A stretch of 64,000 bases of DNA from Enterococcus pallens ATCC BAA-351 (lineage in GTDB: Bacteria > Bacillota > Bacilli > Lactobacillales > Enterococcaceae): positions 806,001-870,000 of the forward strand of contig NZ_ASWD01000002.1 of assembly GCF_000407485.1 (NCBI RefSeq), given 5' to 3'. Below are positions 18,291-25,890 of this stretch, piece by piece (positions within the stretch are counted from its first letter, which is position 1; each line of letters opens with the position of its first letter). Both the position numbers and the translations under genes were made by a program. Below the pieces are notes generated by a model. That model ran no database searches. It was not told where the DNA came from and saw only the letters and a program-made list of their open reading frames with translations.

Positions 18291-19376
18291 TCATTGGACA
18301 CTTCGATTGCCAGATAGCTGCTTTGCCGGTCTTTGGGCAGTCGGTGGAAGCATGACTGCTGTTTGTGTTGTTTCACTAACAATAATTGGCTGCTTCCTAT
18401 TCTCATTGGAAGCTTTCACTGTTTGTTTTTCTTCCGAATTGTTTTCTGGTTTAATTGGATCATTGGCTGATTGTTCATGCTTCACTTCAGTATTTTTCGC
18501 TGGATCGTTATCGTAGGTTGTTAAATCGTATGCATCAATTAAAGCAATCAATTTCTTGTCGTAGGATGTATCTGTCGCGTATTTTCCAGTTAAAGCCTTT
18601 GCCGCTTCTTGATACGTTGCAGCAGTTGATTTCCACGTTCCTTGGTAGAAACCATCATTGCCTGAGAGACCATTTTTCAAAAGGGTTGCGTAATCTTTTA
18701 AGGATTCTTTATAGCTTGGATACTGTCGAAAAGCCGATTGAATCGTATACAACTCTCCATTCCCTTTATCTTCTTGTGTTTTGAAAGACACCTGCTTGCC
18801 TTGATAACTGCCTTTGATCCCGAACAGATTATGATAAGGTGGCTGAGCTAACTGACTGTTGCCTGATCCCGTTTCTAGTATCGCTTGAGCAATCATGACC
18901 GAAGCATATAAATCTTCCTGCCAAGCAATTGCTTGCGCATCTTTCCCTATGACTTGAATGAAGATTTCGGTTGTCTGATTTTTACTTACCGAGAATTGGT
19001 AGTTTTCTTCTACTTTTTTAGTAGGTAGTGCTGTTTGAATCTTAGCTTGAGCTGTTTCTAGAACAGATGATGAAGAGTCGAGTGTCTCTTCCGTTCTTTC
19101 TTTTTGTTCATTTGAATTTGAGGTAGTTGACTCTTGTGTTTCATCTCTCTTGCTTTCTCCCATTAAAGAAGTCTCTGAATATATCGTTGACGCGATCGAT
19201 TCCTGGGCTGCGCTGCTGCTAGTGCTATTCATCATAATTGATGCTGTTTTTTCCTGTCGCAAAGTTGAAACAGTGGATTCCTTTACCTCTGCCAATACGA
19301 TTTGCATGGATGCCTGGTAAATAGTAAATAAGAAAACACTCATCCCAAAACCAACCAATAAGACTTTACCTTTCAT
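18291..19376 (-). CDS. Secreted glucosaminidase (GH73/FlgJ-like) of locus A
   Basis: 361 residues. An N-terminal hydrophobic segment (VLLVGFGMSVFLFTIYQ) precedes a Ser/Thr/Glu-rich linker and a glucosaminidase domain with SVMIAQAILETGSGNSQLA (Glu in ILETG is the expected acid), NLFGIKGSYQGK, FRQYPSYKESLKDYA and TDTSYDKKL. A low-complexity tail follows. It probably opens peptidoglycan to let the fibre pass or remodels the wall. Unlike the B and C copies it has no lipobox Cys, so it may be secreted or anchored by its signal helix instead of a lipid. Its start overlaps the 104-aa gene by 11 bases. Confidence 0.85.
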   Translation of the reverse strand: MKGKVLLVGFGMSVFLFTIYQASMQIVLAEVKESTVSTLRQEKTASIMMNSTSSSAAQESIASTIYSETSLMGESKRDETQESTTSNSNEQKERTEETLDSSSSVLETAQAKIQTALPTKKVEENYQFSVSKNQTTEIFIQVIGKDAQAIAWQEDLYASVMIAQAILETGSGNSQLAQPPYHNLFGIKGSYQGKQVSFKTQEDKGNGELYTIQSAFRQYPSYKESLKDYATLLKNGLSGNDGFYQGTWKSTAATYQEAAKALTGKYATDTSYDKKLIALIDAYDLTTYDNDPAKNTEVKHEQSANDPIKPENNSEEKQTVKASNENRKQPIIVSETTQTAVMLPPTAQRPAKQLSGNRSVQ

Positions 19377-19680
19377 TGGATTTTAGCCTTTCCTGAGGAT
19401 GTGATCGCGGCTTTCCTCTTGGCCGCCTTGTTTTAGCTGCCGCTTGTTGCAGTCTTAAAAGAACACTATGATAATGCAGCGCGGTTATTCGTAAATAAAC
19501 AGCCAATAGCATTAATAGCAATAGTAAGAAAAGCTGACTAACCGTCACTACCTCTTGAAAATCTGTAAAATAGAAGAAAATTCCTAATACAAGAACTCCT
19601 AACAGCACCACCAAGGAAAACAACCAGTAAACCCAATACCAAAAGGTGTACCATTCAATTTTTTCTTGCAATGTTTTCAT
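19366..19680 (-). CDS. Small two-TM protein with basic tail (locus A)
   Basis: 104 residues: an N-terminal amphipathic segment (MKTLQEKIEWYTFWYWVYWL), two TM helices (FSLVVLLGVLVLGIFFYF and LFLLLLLMLLAVYLRITA), and an Arg/Lys/Pro-rich cytoplasmic tail. It is nearly identical in loci B and C up to about residue 80, which makes it the best conserved small protein of the system. No known family is recognised. It overlaps the signal peptidase stop (ATGA) and the glucosaminidase start, so the three are translationally coupled and possibly form one membrane complex. Confidence 0.75.
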   Translation of the reverse strand: MKTLQEKIEWYTFWYWVYWLFSLVVLLGVLVLGIFFYFTDFQEVVTVSQLFLLLLLMLLAVYLRITALHYHSVLLRLQQAAAKTRRPRGKPRSHPQERLKSNER

Positions 19681-20084
19681 TTATTACTGTTCCCCTCTTG
19701 GACGATACCTAAAATTTGTTTTTCTGAGACTAATCCGAAAATTCGGCTGTCTTTAGAAATGGTGCGATTGTCTCCCAAAACAAAGTAATAGCCTTCTGGA
19801 ATTGGTTCCTTTGAGATACTCTCCCAAACAAAGTCCTCTGTTCGATAGGCGAAAGTGTCGGCTATTACTTCATGGTTAACGAGTAACTCACCAGCTTGAT
19901 AATCAATTCGTTCCCCTGGCAAACCAATTACTCGTTTTAAATACAACTCATCAGGGGAATCTGGTGGATGCAACACCACCACATCGAAACGTTTCGGCTT
20001 GCGATGGGCTTTCACTTGGACAATCTCTTGTTCCCAATAGGTGGGATTCATGGATTCCCCACTGACAAAATATCTTGGATACAA
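19677..20084 (-). CDS. Type I signal peptidase, Ser-Lys type (locus A)
   Basis: From TTG 20084 the product is 135 residues with catalytic Ser11 (VSGESMNPT), Lys50 (LYLKRVIGLPGERID), and the box GDNRTISKDSR. This is a complete S26A domain. The N-terminal membrane anchor (GIFVICYFVFLVAF) lies upstream in the same frame, but no ATG, GTG or TTG precedes it. The frame is open back to the TGA that ends the 380-aa gene at 20181-20183. The true protein must therefore start at a non-canonical codon or arise by TGA read-through. The last bases overlap the next gene (ATGA). Confidence 0.8.
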   Translation of the reverse strand: MYPRYFVSGESMNPTYWEQEIVQVKAHRKPKRFDVVVLHPPDSPDELYLKRVIGLPGERIDYQAGELLVNHEVIADTFAYRTEDFVWESISKEPIPEGYYFVLGDNRTISKDSRIFGLVSEKQILGIVQEGNSNK

Positions 20085-20183
20085 CCAGTAATAGGTCCGG
20101 AATGCAACAAGAAATACGAAGTAACAAATAACAAATATGCCTGCCAGCTTTGAAGCTATTGACCACTGAAATCTCCGACCTCA
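20085..20183 (-). other. In-frame TGA junction between the 380-aa gene and the signal peptidase (locus A)
   Basis: The codons after the TGA read GRRFQWSIASKLAGIFVICY and run without a stop into the peptidase. A strong AGGAGG lies five bases before the TGA, within the codons for QEVG. The equivalent junctions in B and C are also in frame, with different linker lengths that are all multiples of three. Confidence 0.7.
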
Positions 20184-21344
20184 GCCAACCTCCTGAGCTT
20201 CTTTGACTGGCGCATCCTGTTGTTCTCGAACCATTCGTTCCAGCAAAGCACTTTCTCCTTGAAGCAAATCAAAATAGGCTGCCTTACTTAACAAATTGTC
20301 ATAATCCATCTTCATTAGTTTGACGTAGGGTTTTCTGAACCACGGTCTGGCATGGACCTTGGCTCGTGATTCAATCACCTGGCACTCATACAGTACAAAG
20401 TGAATATCTCTCGCCGAAAGATTCGCTTTGATTTGTTTGACTTGATCTCGTTCGTAAACTAGCTTATTGCCGGTAACGGTCATTTTTTCGGTTTTATTCA
20501 CCAGCTCACCATTGAGATTCCACATCTGTTCCAAAAATCTTGCCTTCTGTAGCAGATAGGTATACTCCCGCAAGCTGATCTTGATTCGTTTATCCCAATC
20601 ACTTTCTTCTTTGCTCTCTTGATTGAAGTATTGAATCCCGCTGTAAAGCATGGAGAGCTCCAGCTTCTCGATTACCATTTCCAGCTTTTGATTGACCGCT
20701 CGTAACCTAGCCTTACTTTGACTTTCTTGTTTGACTTCTTCCTGTTGGACTCGGTTAACTGATACTTCTGCTTCCTTGACCTGTTCTGCTACTTCCTTAA
20801 CTGGAATAGTCTCAACCTTTTCTGTTACTTCCTTCGACTTAGGTGGTACATCTGACAAATGCTGCCCTGCCAATTCAAGCAATAACTGTTCTGCTCGTTC
20901 TAAAGCTTCTTCGGCAGACAAAGGAAACTGTTGTGTCAGGCTCTCCTCTAAATGAATCGCAAAGGGAAACCCGACTTCGCGAAAAGTTAATGGAATAAAG
21001 TCAAATCGATAGACCCGTCGGCCATACTTGGGTTCTTCCGTTTGGGCCTTGATCCAAGCAAATTGTGGAAAGAACTGATGCAGCGACTGCCAAAAACCGG
21101 TCCAATCAAAATAGTCGGTTGGCAACAACAACTCCACATGATAGCTGCTGTTCATCAAACGAAACAACTGCTCAAAGTGCTGATAAATCTTTTTCCGCTG
21201 GTCCTCGTTTAAGGTGCCATGCGGTGCATATAAATATTCACATGCCCGTTCAATTTCTTCTAACAGCGGCTGTGAAACCAACACTTCTTGCATAGCAGGA
21301 GCTGGTGTTGGATAGAGGGCGAGCTGATTCTGTGCTTGTTTCAC
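20181..21344 (-). CDS. Conserved protein of unknown function, about 388 aa (locus A)
   Basis: I do not recognise the family. All three copies start with YPTPAP, have an N-terminal region with EEIERACEYLYAPHG and FDWTGFWQSLHQFFPQFAW, a variable Glu-rich linker, and a highly conserved C-terminal half (KARLRAVNQKLEMVIEKLEL, then KMTVTGNKLVYERDQVKQIK and HARPWFRKPYVKLMKMDYDN). There is no signal peptide or TM helix, so it is cytoplasmic unless fused by read-through to the membrane peptidase that follows in frame. The start is probably GTG 21344. It may be a scaffold or ATP-independent assembly factor; this is inference from context only. Confidence 0.7.
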   Translation of the reverse strand: MKQAQNQLALYPTPAPAMQEVLVSQPLLEEIERACEYLYAPHGTLNEDQRKKIYQHFEQLFRLMNSSYHVELLLPTDYFDWTGFWQSLHQFFPQFAWIKAQTEEPKYGRRVYRFDFIPLTFREVGFPFAIHLEESLTQQFPLSAEEALERAEQLLLELAGQHLSDVPPKSKEVTEKVETIPVKEVAEQVKEAEVSVNRVQQEEVKQESQSKARLRAVNQKLEMVIEKLELSMLYSGIQYFNQESKEESDWDKRIKISLREYTYLLQKARFLEQMWNLNGELVNKTEKMTVTGNKLVYERDQVKQIKANLSARDIHFVLYECQVIESRAKVHARPWFRKPYVKLMKMDYDNLLSKAAYFDLLQGESALLERMVREQQDAPVKEAQEVG

Positions 21345-21362
21345 CAAACCTCATCCCCTCTT

Positions 21363-22310
21363 CTATTCGTCATCCAACAAGTTGTCGCTCGTTGCTAACA
21401 AACGCACAAAAAATTGGGTAGTTTCTTCTTGAACTGAACGCAGACGCTTGCGGTAATTCCTGATTTCCTGCTTCATCACGCGTAATTCCAGTGAAGCATC
21501 GTGAATCACTTGATGGGCTTCCTGTTCAGCTTGGCTGCGAATTCCTTTAGCTTCGTATTCTGCTCGTTCCAAAATCGCTCGTTCCTGTTTTTTGGTTTCA
21601 ATCAGGATCGTCGCCAATTCTGCTTTCATGTCTTCATTTTCCTTCTGGGTTTGTCTCAAGGTGTCAATTTGGCGTTGGGCCTGAGCCAAGGCTTCACTTT
21701 GATGAGTTTGATCCTTTTGAAGGTCGTTTTTCAATTGAGACAGTTGCTCCTTCAATTCATTGATTTGTTGGTCCTTTGCTGCCAGCTGCACTTGGATTTT
21801 CTGTTGATTTTCTGTTTGCAGGGCTTGGAGCTCGTGTTTCTTTTCTTCCTGCAAGGCTTCTATTTGTTGTTCTGCTTTAGTTTGATACTCCTGGAATGCT
21901 TGATCTTTTTCAGTCAGGGTAGTCGCCATCCCTGTCATTTCAGTTTGCTTGACCTCCAACTGGTGCTTCAGCTGAGCCACTGTTTCTTCCAAACGCTCGA
22001 TCTCTTGTTGCAGTGGCGACTCTTGTCGTACAGGTTGCTCTTCCTCGAAAGCGGGTGAGTGCTTTGGTTCAGGCTCACCACCATAACGAGTGTCATAACG
22101 CTCCTCTGCAGAAGGTTCTGCTCGTCTGCGTGAGCGCCGATCTCCACGGTCATAGTCCCGATAATTTTCTACTGGCCGCTCATATTCTTCTTCGGGATAC
22201 GAGTCATATCCGTAATCATCTTCGTACCCTTCGTCATATTCGTCGTAATAGTAGTCGTCTTGATTCGTTTCTTGATAGCTATCCTTCTTCTGTTTGCCAA
22301 ATCCAAACAT
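21363..22310 (-). CDS. DivIVA-like coiled-coil protein with acidic Tyr-rich N-terminus (locus A)
   Basis: 315 residues from ATG 22310 after GAGGAGG. It starts MFGFGKQKK, followed by an acidic tyrosine-rich region (DDYYYDEYDEGYEDDYGYDS), a charged linker, then about 200 residues of heptad-repeat coiled coil. The C-terminus (ILERAEYEAKGIRSQAEQEA) matches the DivIVA/GpsB-like ending. It is cytoplasmic, with no membrane helix. As the first gene downstream of the switch it is the first to be transcribed after inversion. The acidic tail could pair with the basic tails of the SipW-like and two-TM proteins and place the machine at a cell site; that is inference. Confidence 0.75.
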   Translation of the reverse strand: MFGFGKQKKDSYQETNQDDYYYDEYDEGYEDDYGYDSYPEEEYERPVENYRDYDRGDRRSRRRAEPSAEERYDTRYGGEPEPKHSPAFEEEQPVRQESPLQQEIERLEETVAQLKHQLEVKQTEMTGMATTLTEKDQAFQEYQTKAEQQIEALQEEKKHELQALQTENQQKIQVQLAAKDQQINELKEQLSQLKNDLQKDQTHQSEALAQAQRQIDTLRQTQKENEDMKAELATILIETKKQERAILERAEYEAKGIRSQAEQEAHQVIHDASLELRVMKQEIRNYRKRLRSVQEETTQFFVRLLATSDNLLDDE

Positions 22311-22406
22311 GCCGCTTCCTCCTCTATCCACTAACTCCTAAATACTGCTTTTTGATAATTCTGCTTGTTTCATCTATACTTTTAGCAAGCACAAAAAAGC
22401 TGCTTT

Positions 22407-22431
22407 TTTCATAGTCTTTGGAAGACTATGA
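22407..22431 (+). repeat. Left inverted repeat of invertible segment A
   Basis: A 25-bp sequence containing CATAGTCTTTGGAAGACTAT. Its reverse complement matches 24012-24036 at 24 of 25 positions. Each copy is itself a dyad (CATAGTCTT around a 3-bp centre), as expected of a tyrosine-recombinase core site. It lies 97 bp upstream of the DivIVA-like start. Confidence 0.85.
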
Positions 22432-22459
22432 AACCTCCCTAAAGGCTTATCAGACCAAC

Positions 22460-22483
22460 AAAAAAAGACCGTCCTTTGACGGT
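22460..22483 (-). terminator. Recombinase terminator inside segment A
   Basis: ACCGTC/GACGGT stem with loop CTTT and, on the minus strand, seven T. It lies between the recombinase stop and the left repeat and should stop recombinase transcripts from entering the fibre genes in the present orientation. Confidence 0.75.
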
Positions 22484-22493
22484 TGTTGACGGT
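22476..22493. repeat. Paired TTGACGGT repeats, candidate recombinase arm sites (A, left)
   Basis: Two TTGACGGT copies with a 10-bp period, one helical turn. A third copy occurs at 23826-23833 near the other end. Recombinases with an AP2-like N-terminus, such as Tn916 Int, bind arm repeats of this kind. Confidence 0.55.
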
Positions 22494-22606
22494 ATAAAAA
22501 ATGTATGTACTCTTTTTCATCACTTCAATTAAACAATTTCTCCGGAAAATAAAACAACCAGTCACACAAAGACCGGAAAATCCTTGAACCATTACCTCAC
22601 CTTCGA

Positions 22607-22620
22607 AGAAAGCGCTTAAC
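22607..22620. promoter_or_regulatory. cre-like AGCGCTT motif in segment A
   Basis: AGAAAGCGCTTAAC is close to a CcpA cre box. Equivalent AGCGCTT motifs, each followed by GAAAAAG after 5-6 bases, lie 60-85 bp downstream of the recombinase stops in B and C. Function unproven. Confidence 0.4.
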
Positions 22621-22677
22621 TAGAAAAAGATAAAAAAAGCCTCCCCAATGAAGAATATCGTCTTTTTTGAAAACGGT

Positions 22678-23784
22678 TTAGCTAATTGCCTTCTCCATTT
22701 GACCAACTACCTGGAACCGTTGTTCCATGAGAGAACCTGCGTATGTATCTAAGGTCATTTGCGTGGAGCTATGTCCCATTAAGGCGCTGACACTCATGAT
22801 ATCCCCACGACTTTCTAAGCAGCGAGTCGCAAAGGTATGTCTCAATTGATGAAAATGGATTGTCGACAATTTAGCTTTTTCACGGATCTTATGAAAATGA
22901 TAGGTCAACAGTCTTGGCTCTACCGGTTTCTCATGATTGGTGAGAACAAATTTGCCCTTTGACCGCTGTTTCTGTTTCAACAACACTTGCTTTAGCAGTT
23001 GACTCATTGGAATCAAGCGCGTGGAAGAAGCTGTTTTTGAACTGGTATAAACTAACTCAGATTTCTTTCCATTGAATACCCCGATGATACGCTGCACCGT
23101 TGAATGAACATGAATCAAGTTGTTTTCAAAATCAAGATCTCCCCAAGTAAGAGCAGAAATCTCTCCGATTCTCAAACCAGCATGAAGAGCCAGCAACGTT
23201 GCGATTCCGCGCCCTTTCTTTTCCGACAAAGCCAGCGTTTCCAAGCCTTTTTGTTCCTGTTTTGTAAGGGCCTGATTCTTATTCTTCACCAGTTTAGGCA
23301 GCTTTACTGAAGCAAATGGATTCTCATTAATCATTTTTTTTCGGATGGCTAGATTGATGCATTGTTTGGTAATGCGGAAGACCGCATGAATTGTTGAAGG
23401 CTTCAATTGGCGTTTTTCTAGGTCTCTTAATAAGCTTTCTGCCGCAGCTTCATCTAGTTCATTCAGACTATATTCCCCAAGTACTCCTAGTACATAATGT
23501 TCCAATTTATGCTCATAATTCGCATAGGTGGACTGCTTCACATTGGCTTGAACCTCCTGAAGCCACAGGTAGGCCCACTCGTTAAAACTGATTGCAGCAG
23601 TTCCCTGATTATTTTGGATAAATTGATAATGCAGCTTTAAGGGGTACAGCTTTTCACGGACTTCTTTTAAAGTCTTGCCGTACACTGATCCGTACATAGT
23701 TTTGCCTTCTGCGTTTTTGCCTTTGGAATAGCGGCCCTCCCAGCGTTTGTCTTTGCGGCGATAGATATTTTCACCTCTGCGCAT
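22678..23784 (-). CDS. Tyrosine recombinase, AP2-type N-terminus (switch A)
   Basis: 368 residues from ATG 23784 (MRRGENIYRRKDKRWEGRY), an AP2-like arm-binding domain as in Tn916-family integrases, then a SAM-like core-binding domain and a catalytic domain. Catalytic residues: Arg in HAGLRIGEISAL, His-x-x-Arg in FHQLRHTFATR, His in MGHSSTQMT, and Tyr in LDTYAG. All are present, so it should be active. It lies wholly inside inverted repeats with no excisionase, relaxase or cargo, which argues for an inversion enzyme rather than a mobile-element integrase. A longer in-frame start exists at 23811. A minus-strand TATAAT lies at 23797-23802, just before the chosen start. Confidence 0.85.
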   Translation of the reverse strand: MRRGENIYRRKDKRWEGRYSKGKNAEGKTMYGSVYGKTLKEVREKLYPLKLHYQFIQNNQGTAAISFNEWAYLWLQEVQANVKQSTYANYEHKLEHYVLGVLGEYSLNELDEAAAESLLRDLEKRQLKPSTIHAVFRITKQCINLAIRKKMINENPFASVKLPKLVKNKNQALTKQEQKGLETLALSEKKGRGIATLLALHAGLRIGEISALTWGDLDFENNLIHVHSTVQRIIGVFNGKKSELVYTSSKTASSTRLIPMSQLLKQVLLKQKQRSKGKFVLTNHEKPVEPRLLTYHFHKIREKAKLSTIHFHQLRHTFATRCLESRGDIMSVSALMGHSSTQMTLDTYAGSLMEQRFQVVGQMEKAIS

Positions 23785-23927
23785 GTCTTCACTTCTTTCT
23801 ATTATATTCATTAAGGACGTGATTTTTGACGGTGAATAGATTTTCCGTCTATTTCAAGGGATTCCTACTCTGTTAACCAGAGCAAGAAGTTCCAAAGAAA
23901 TAATTTTAATTATTTTTATAAAACATA

Positions 23928-23956
23928 TTGCGTATTTCTACCTCCTAATCTATAAT
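23928..23956 (+). promoter_or_regulatory. Outward promoter of invertible segment A
   Basis: TTGCGT (23928-23933), 17-bp spacer, TATAAT (23951-23956), preceded by the AT-rich tract ATTTTAATTATTTTTAT that is also present before the locus B promoter and looks like an UP element. It faces the right repeat and away from the fibre genes. Confidence 0.8.
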
Positions 23957-24011
23957 TAGACTAGTTAATAATCCATAAATATAAATAAACATAATTACTT
24001 ACGAAATCATC

Positions 24012-24036
24012 TCATAGTCTTCCAAATACTATGAAA
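24012..24036 (+). repeat. Right inverted repeat of invertible segment A
   Basis: It contains CATAGTCTTCCAAATACTAT and pairs with the left repeat at 22407-22431 with one mismatch (G/T near the centre). Confidence 0.85.
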
Positions 24037-24052
24037 TAAATTCAATTCTTTC

Positions 24053-24083
24053 AGTCATTCATCATTATTGAATGGCTTTTTTA
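24053..24083 (+). terminator. Terminator facing the OFF-oriented promoter A
   Basis: AGTCATTCA pairs with TGAATGGCT (one G-T pair), followed by six T. It starts 17 bp beyond the right repeat and would stop transcripts from the outward promoter when the switch is OFF. Confidence 0.75.
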
Positions 24084-24372
24084 TTTCCAAAGATTAATAA
24101 CCCCTTGTACATTATATAGATTAACCAAGCTAAAAAAACGATAATTTTTGTTAGATACATCAAAAAAGTCAATGAAAATTAGTTTTCTACCTCAACCCAC
24201 TAAATCTCTGGCTGCTTCCCTTGCTATTCACCAAAATAAATAAGCATCTGCTAATGAAGTTCAGCCTTCCGCAAATGCTTAATTACTGTTTTATGATATT
24301 AGTAGGACAGGCTCTTATCAGCTGGTAATGACGAATTTTCAAAACGAATCAATTCGTTTCTAACAGCTCTCA

Positions 24373-24478
24373 TAGGAATGGTCCTAATTTTACAGTAGTT
24401 ACTTACTCTGTATATTAATCATCGCAATTCCTGTATACAAAACCCTTTATCCGAAATTCACAAAAACGTTCAATCTCT
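24373..24478. repeat. 106-bp direct repeat, copy 1
   Basis: It starts TAGGAATGGTCCTAATTTTA and matches 25891-25996 with only about four or five differences. Copy 2 runs into the terminator of locus B; copy 1 ends in a similar but truncated CGTTCAATCTCTGATTGAGCGT hairpin. The repeats bracket 1.4 kb with the small membrane-protein gene. Confidence 0.85.
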
Positions 24479-24559
24479 GATTGAGCGTCAGACCATGAAA
24501 GTCGGACTGCTAACGGTAGAACACTTCTCCTCGATTATTCAATTGTCTATTTCAACACA

Positions 24560-24593
24560 AAAGCGCCGCCATACTCTTCGCTGGCGGCGCTTT
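24560..24593. terminator. Bidirectional GC-rich hairpin
   Basis: AAAGCGCCGCCA pairs perfectly with TGGCGGCGCTTT around a 10-nt loop. It sits in a stretch without recognisable genes (24,479-25,196). Confidence 0.7.
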
Positions 24594-24800
24594 ATGTGAA
24601 ATACTCATAGATTATACTCGCTTGAAAGTCTGTATCCCTTTTGTTTCTCAGAGTTTGTCCAAGTTCCATAATTTCACTCCAATTAGTCGTTTAAATGTCA
24701 TTCAAACTAAACAGTCTATTCACAATTCGGTCATATCTTCCAGGTATTATATATTCATACCAACAAACAACCCTAACACTTTTTCATTTTTAACTCCTTT

Positions 24801-24832
24801 GCTAGTCGGCCACCCACCGACTAGCTTTTTTT
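24801..24832 (+). terminator. Strong plus-strand terminator without an obvious gene
   Basis: GCTAGTCGG/CCGACTAGC with a 7-nt loop and seven T. No convincing coding sequence precedes it; a short RNA between 24600 and 24832 is possible but no clear promoter was found. Confidence 0.7.
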
Positions 24833-25033
24833 GTTTTCGATTAGGTGTTGTAGCTTATTCTCGCTTTTTCAGTCAACACAATTTATCCTCCACCTCGAGT
24901 ATTTACTTCTCTTGAAAAGAAAGTTCTTATCTTCTTCCCATCAGAAAAATAGGCCATCCCAAAGAAGCAAAATAGGCTAATGTTTAAAAAAATCAATCGA
25001 ACAAAAAAATGAGAATTAGCTTGAATAACAAGC

Positions 25034-25085
25034 AAAAAGCCGAACGATTTTATCTCTATTCACTGAGATAGAATCATTCGGCTTT
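25034..25085 (-). terminator. Terminator of the 25.2-25.8 kb membrane-protein unit
   Basis: A long imperfect stem (AAAGCCGAACGATTTTATCT with its partner at 25066-25085) followed on the minus strand by five T. Confidence 0.75.
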
Positions 25086-25164
25086 ATTGTGCTGATTTCT
25101 CTTCAAAGAGACTTTTAGATTGTCATCTTTTCTATGGTTTTACGATTCAATTATAATTTTTAGA

Positions 25165-25372
25165 TGTTATTCTGATGAGTAAAGCCCCAACTTGACCCTC
25201 CTCGGTTGACGGTTATAGCATGAGTGATGCCACAAGCAGAGGTAATTTGTAATACGTAATATCCCATTCGGAACTCCCTTTACTCCCAGCAGCCATTGTC
25301 TCCTTAGTAGTATCAGTTGTGTTCACTGAATAAGGCAATTGTCATCAAGATAGTTAAAGCCAATTTTTTCAT
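25165..25372 (-). pseudogene. Possible decayed small secreted peptide gene
   Basis: On the minus strand ATG 25372 starts MKKLALTILMTIALFS, a clear signal peptide, but TGA follows three codons later. Shifting frame gives VNTTDTTKETMAAGSKGSSEW, and a further shift gives VLQITSACGITHAITVNRGG and SSWGFTHQNNI to a stop. The pattern of signal peptide, Gly/Ser start and HAITV recalls lactococcin 972-type peptides, but the match is weak and rests on two frameshifts. It lies directly downstream of a small membrane protein that could be a partner or immunity protein. Confidence 0.3.
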
Positions 25373-25375
25373 TTT

Positions 25376-25768
25376 CTATTCTCTTTTTATTAGTTGGATA
25401 AAAAATACAGTTAGTCCAGATATCAGTATGACGAATATGGATACAAATCCGAACCTTTCGAAAAACAACTTTGAAAATACCGGAAACCCCATAAAAGTCG
25501 GAAAGAATATCAACAGAGCAATGAATACTGATATTAGCCCACTTGCAAAATTCAACCATTTTTTTCTTTTAACAGTGATTAAAAGCACGATTAGTGTTGT
25601 CACATAGGTATAAATGATGGGGAATTTTATAGAGAATACCTGAAATCCAGTATAGTCTAAAAGTCTGTATAACGATTGGCTCATAACTATATCTTTATAC
25701 CACGTTAAGGGAAGTAACAGAGCAATAGACAAAAATAGCACAACGGGGAAATAAGTTTTGTATTTCAT
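25376..25768 (-). CDS. Small integral membrane protein, four TM helices
   Basis: 130 residues, almost all hydrophobic: TM segments near residues 6-24, 48-66, 73-92 and 105-125, with short basic loops (VKRKKW, LIKRE). ATG 25768 follows GAGGTGCCTCT. I recognise no family. It sits between two copies of a 106-bp direct repeat, upstream of a decayed secreted-peptide gene and a terminator, so it may belong to a degenerate bacteriocin-type unit. Composition is AT-rich relative to the fibre loci. Confidence 0.6.
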   Translation of the reverse strand: MKYKTYFPVVLFLSIALLLPLTWYKDIVMSQSLYRLLDYTGFQVFSIKFPIIYTYVTTLIVLLITVKRKKWLNFASGLISVFIALLIFFPTFMGFPVFSKLFFERFGFVSIFVILISGLTVFFIQLIKRE

Positions 25769-25890
25769 AGAGGCACCTCTTCCCTAAGGTAAACGTTTAT
25801 AAATCAATTATATCATGCTCTTACTTTCCCACTCCCTCTAATTTTTCACATCTTTGAAAATTAATAAATAATTTCACTGTTGTTAAACAA

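Larger units (their letters stand above)
22407..24036. other. Invertible recombinase-promoter segment A (1,630 bp)
   Basis: The inverted repeats enclose the recombinase gene, its terminator, TGACGG arm-like repeats, a cre-like motif and an outward promoter. Inversion would move the -10 to about 22487-22492, reading on the minus strand toward the DivIVA-like gene about 180 bp away. In the orientation given, the promoter points away from the locus, so I call it OFF. Confidence 0.8.

Noticed and set aside
22393-22409. AAAAAAGC/GCTTTTTT hairpin left of switch A as a terminator that blocks the locus
   Set aside because: The stem has only two G-C pairs and is absent in B and C, so it would not stop ON transcription reliably.
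22407-24036. CRISPR array or phage attachment module
   Set aside because: No regularly spaced repeats, cas genes or phage genes; the repeats are a single inverted pair.
24622-24915. 97-aa plus-strand open frame
   Set aside because: It spans the strong terminator at 24801-24832 and shows no recognisable protein features.
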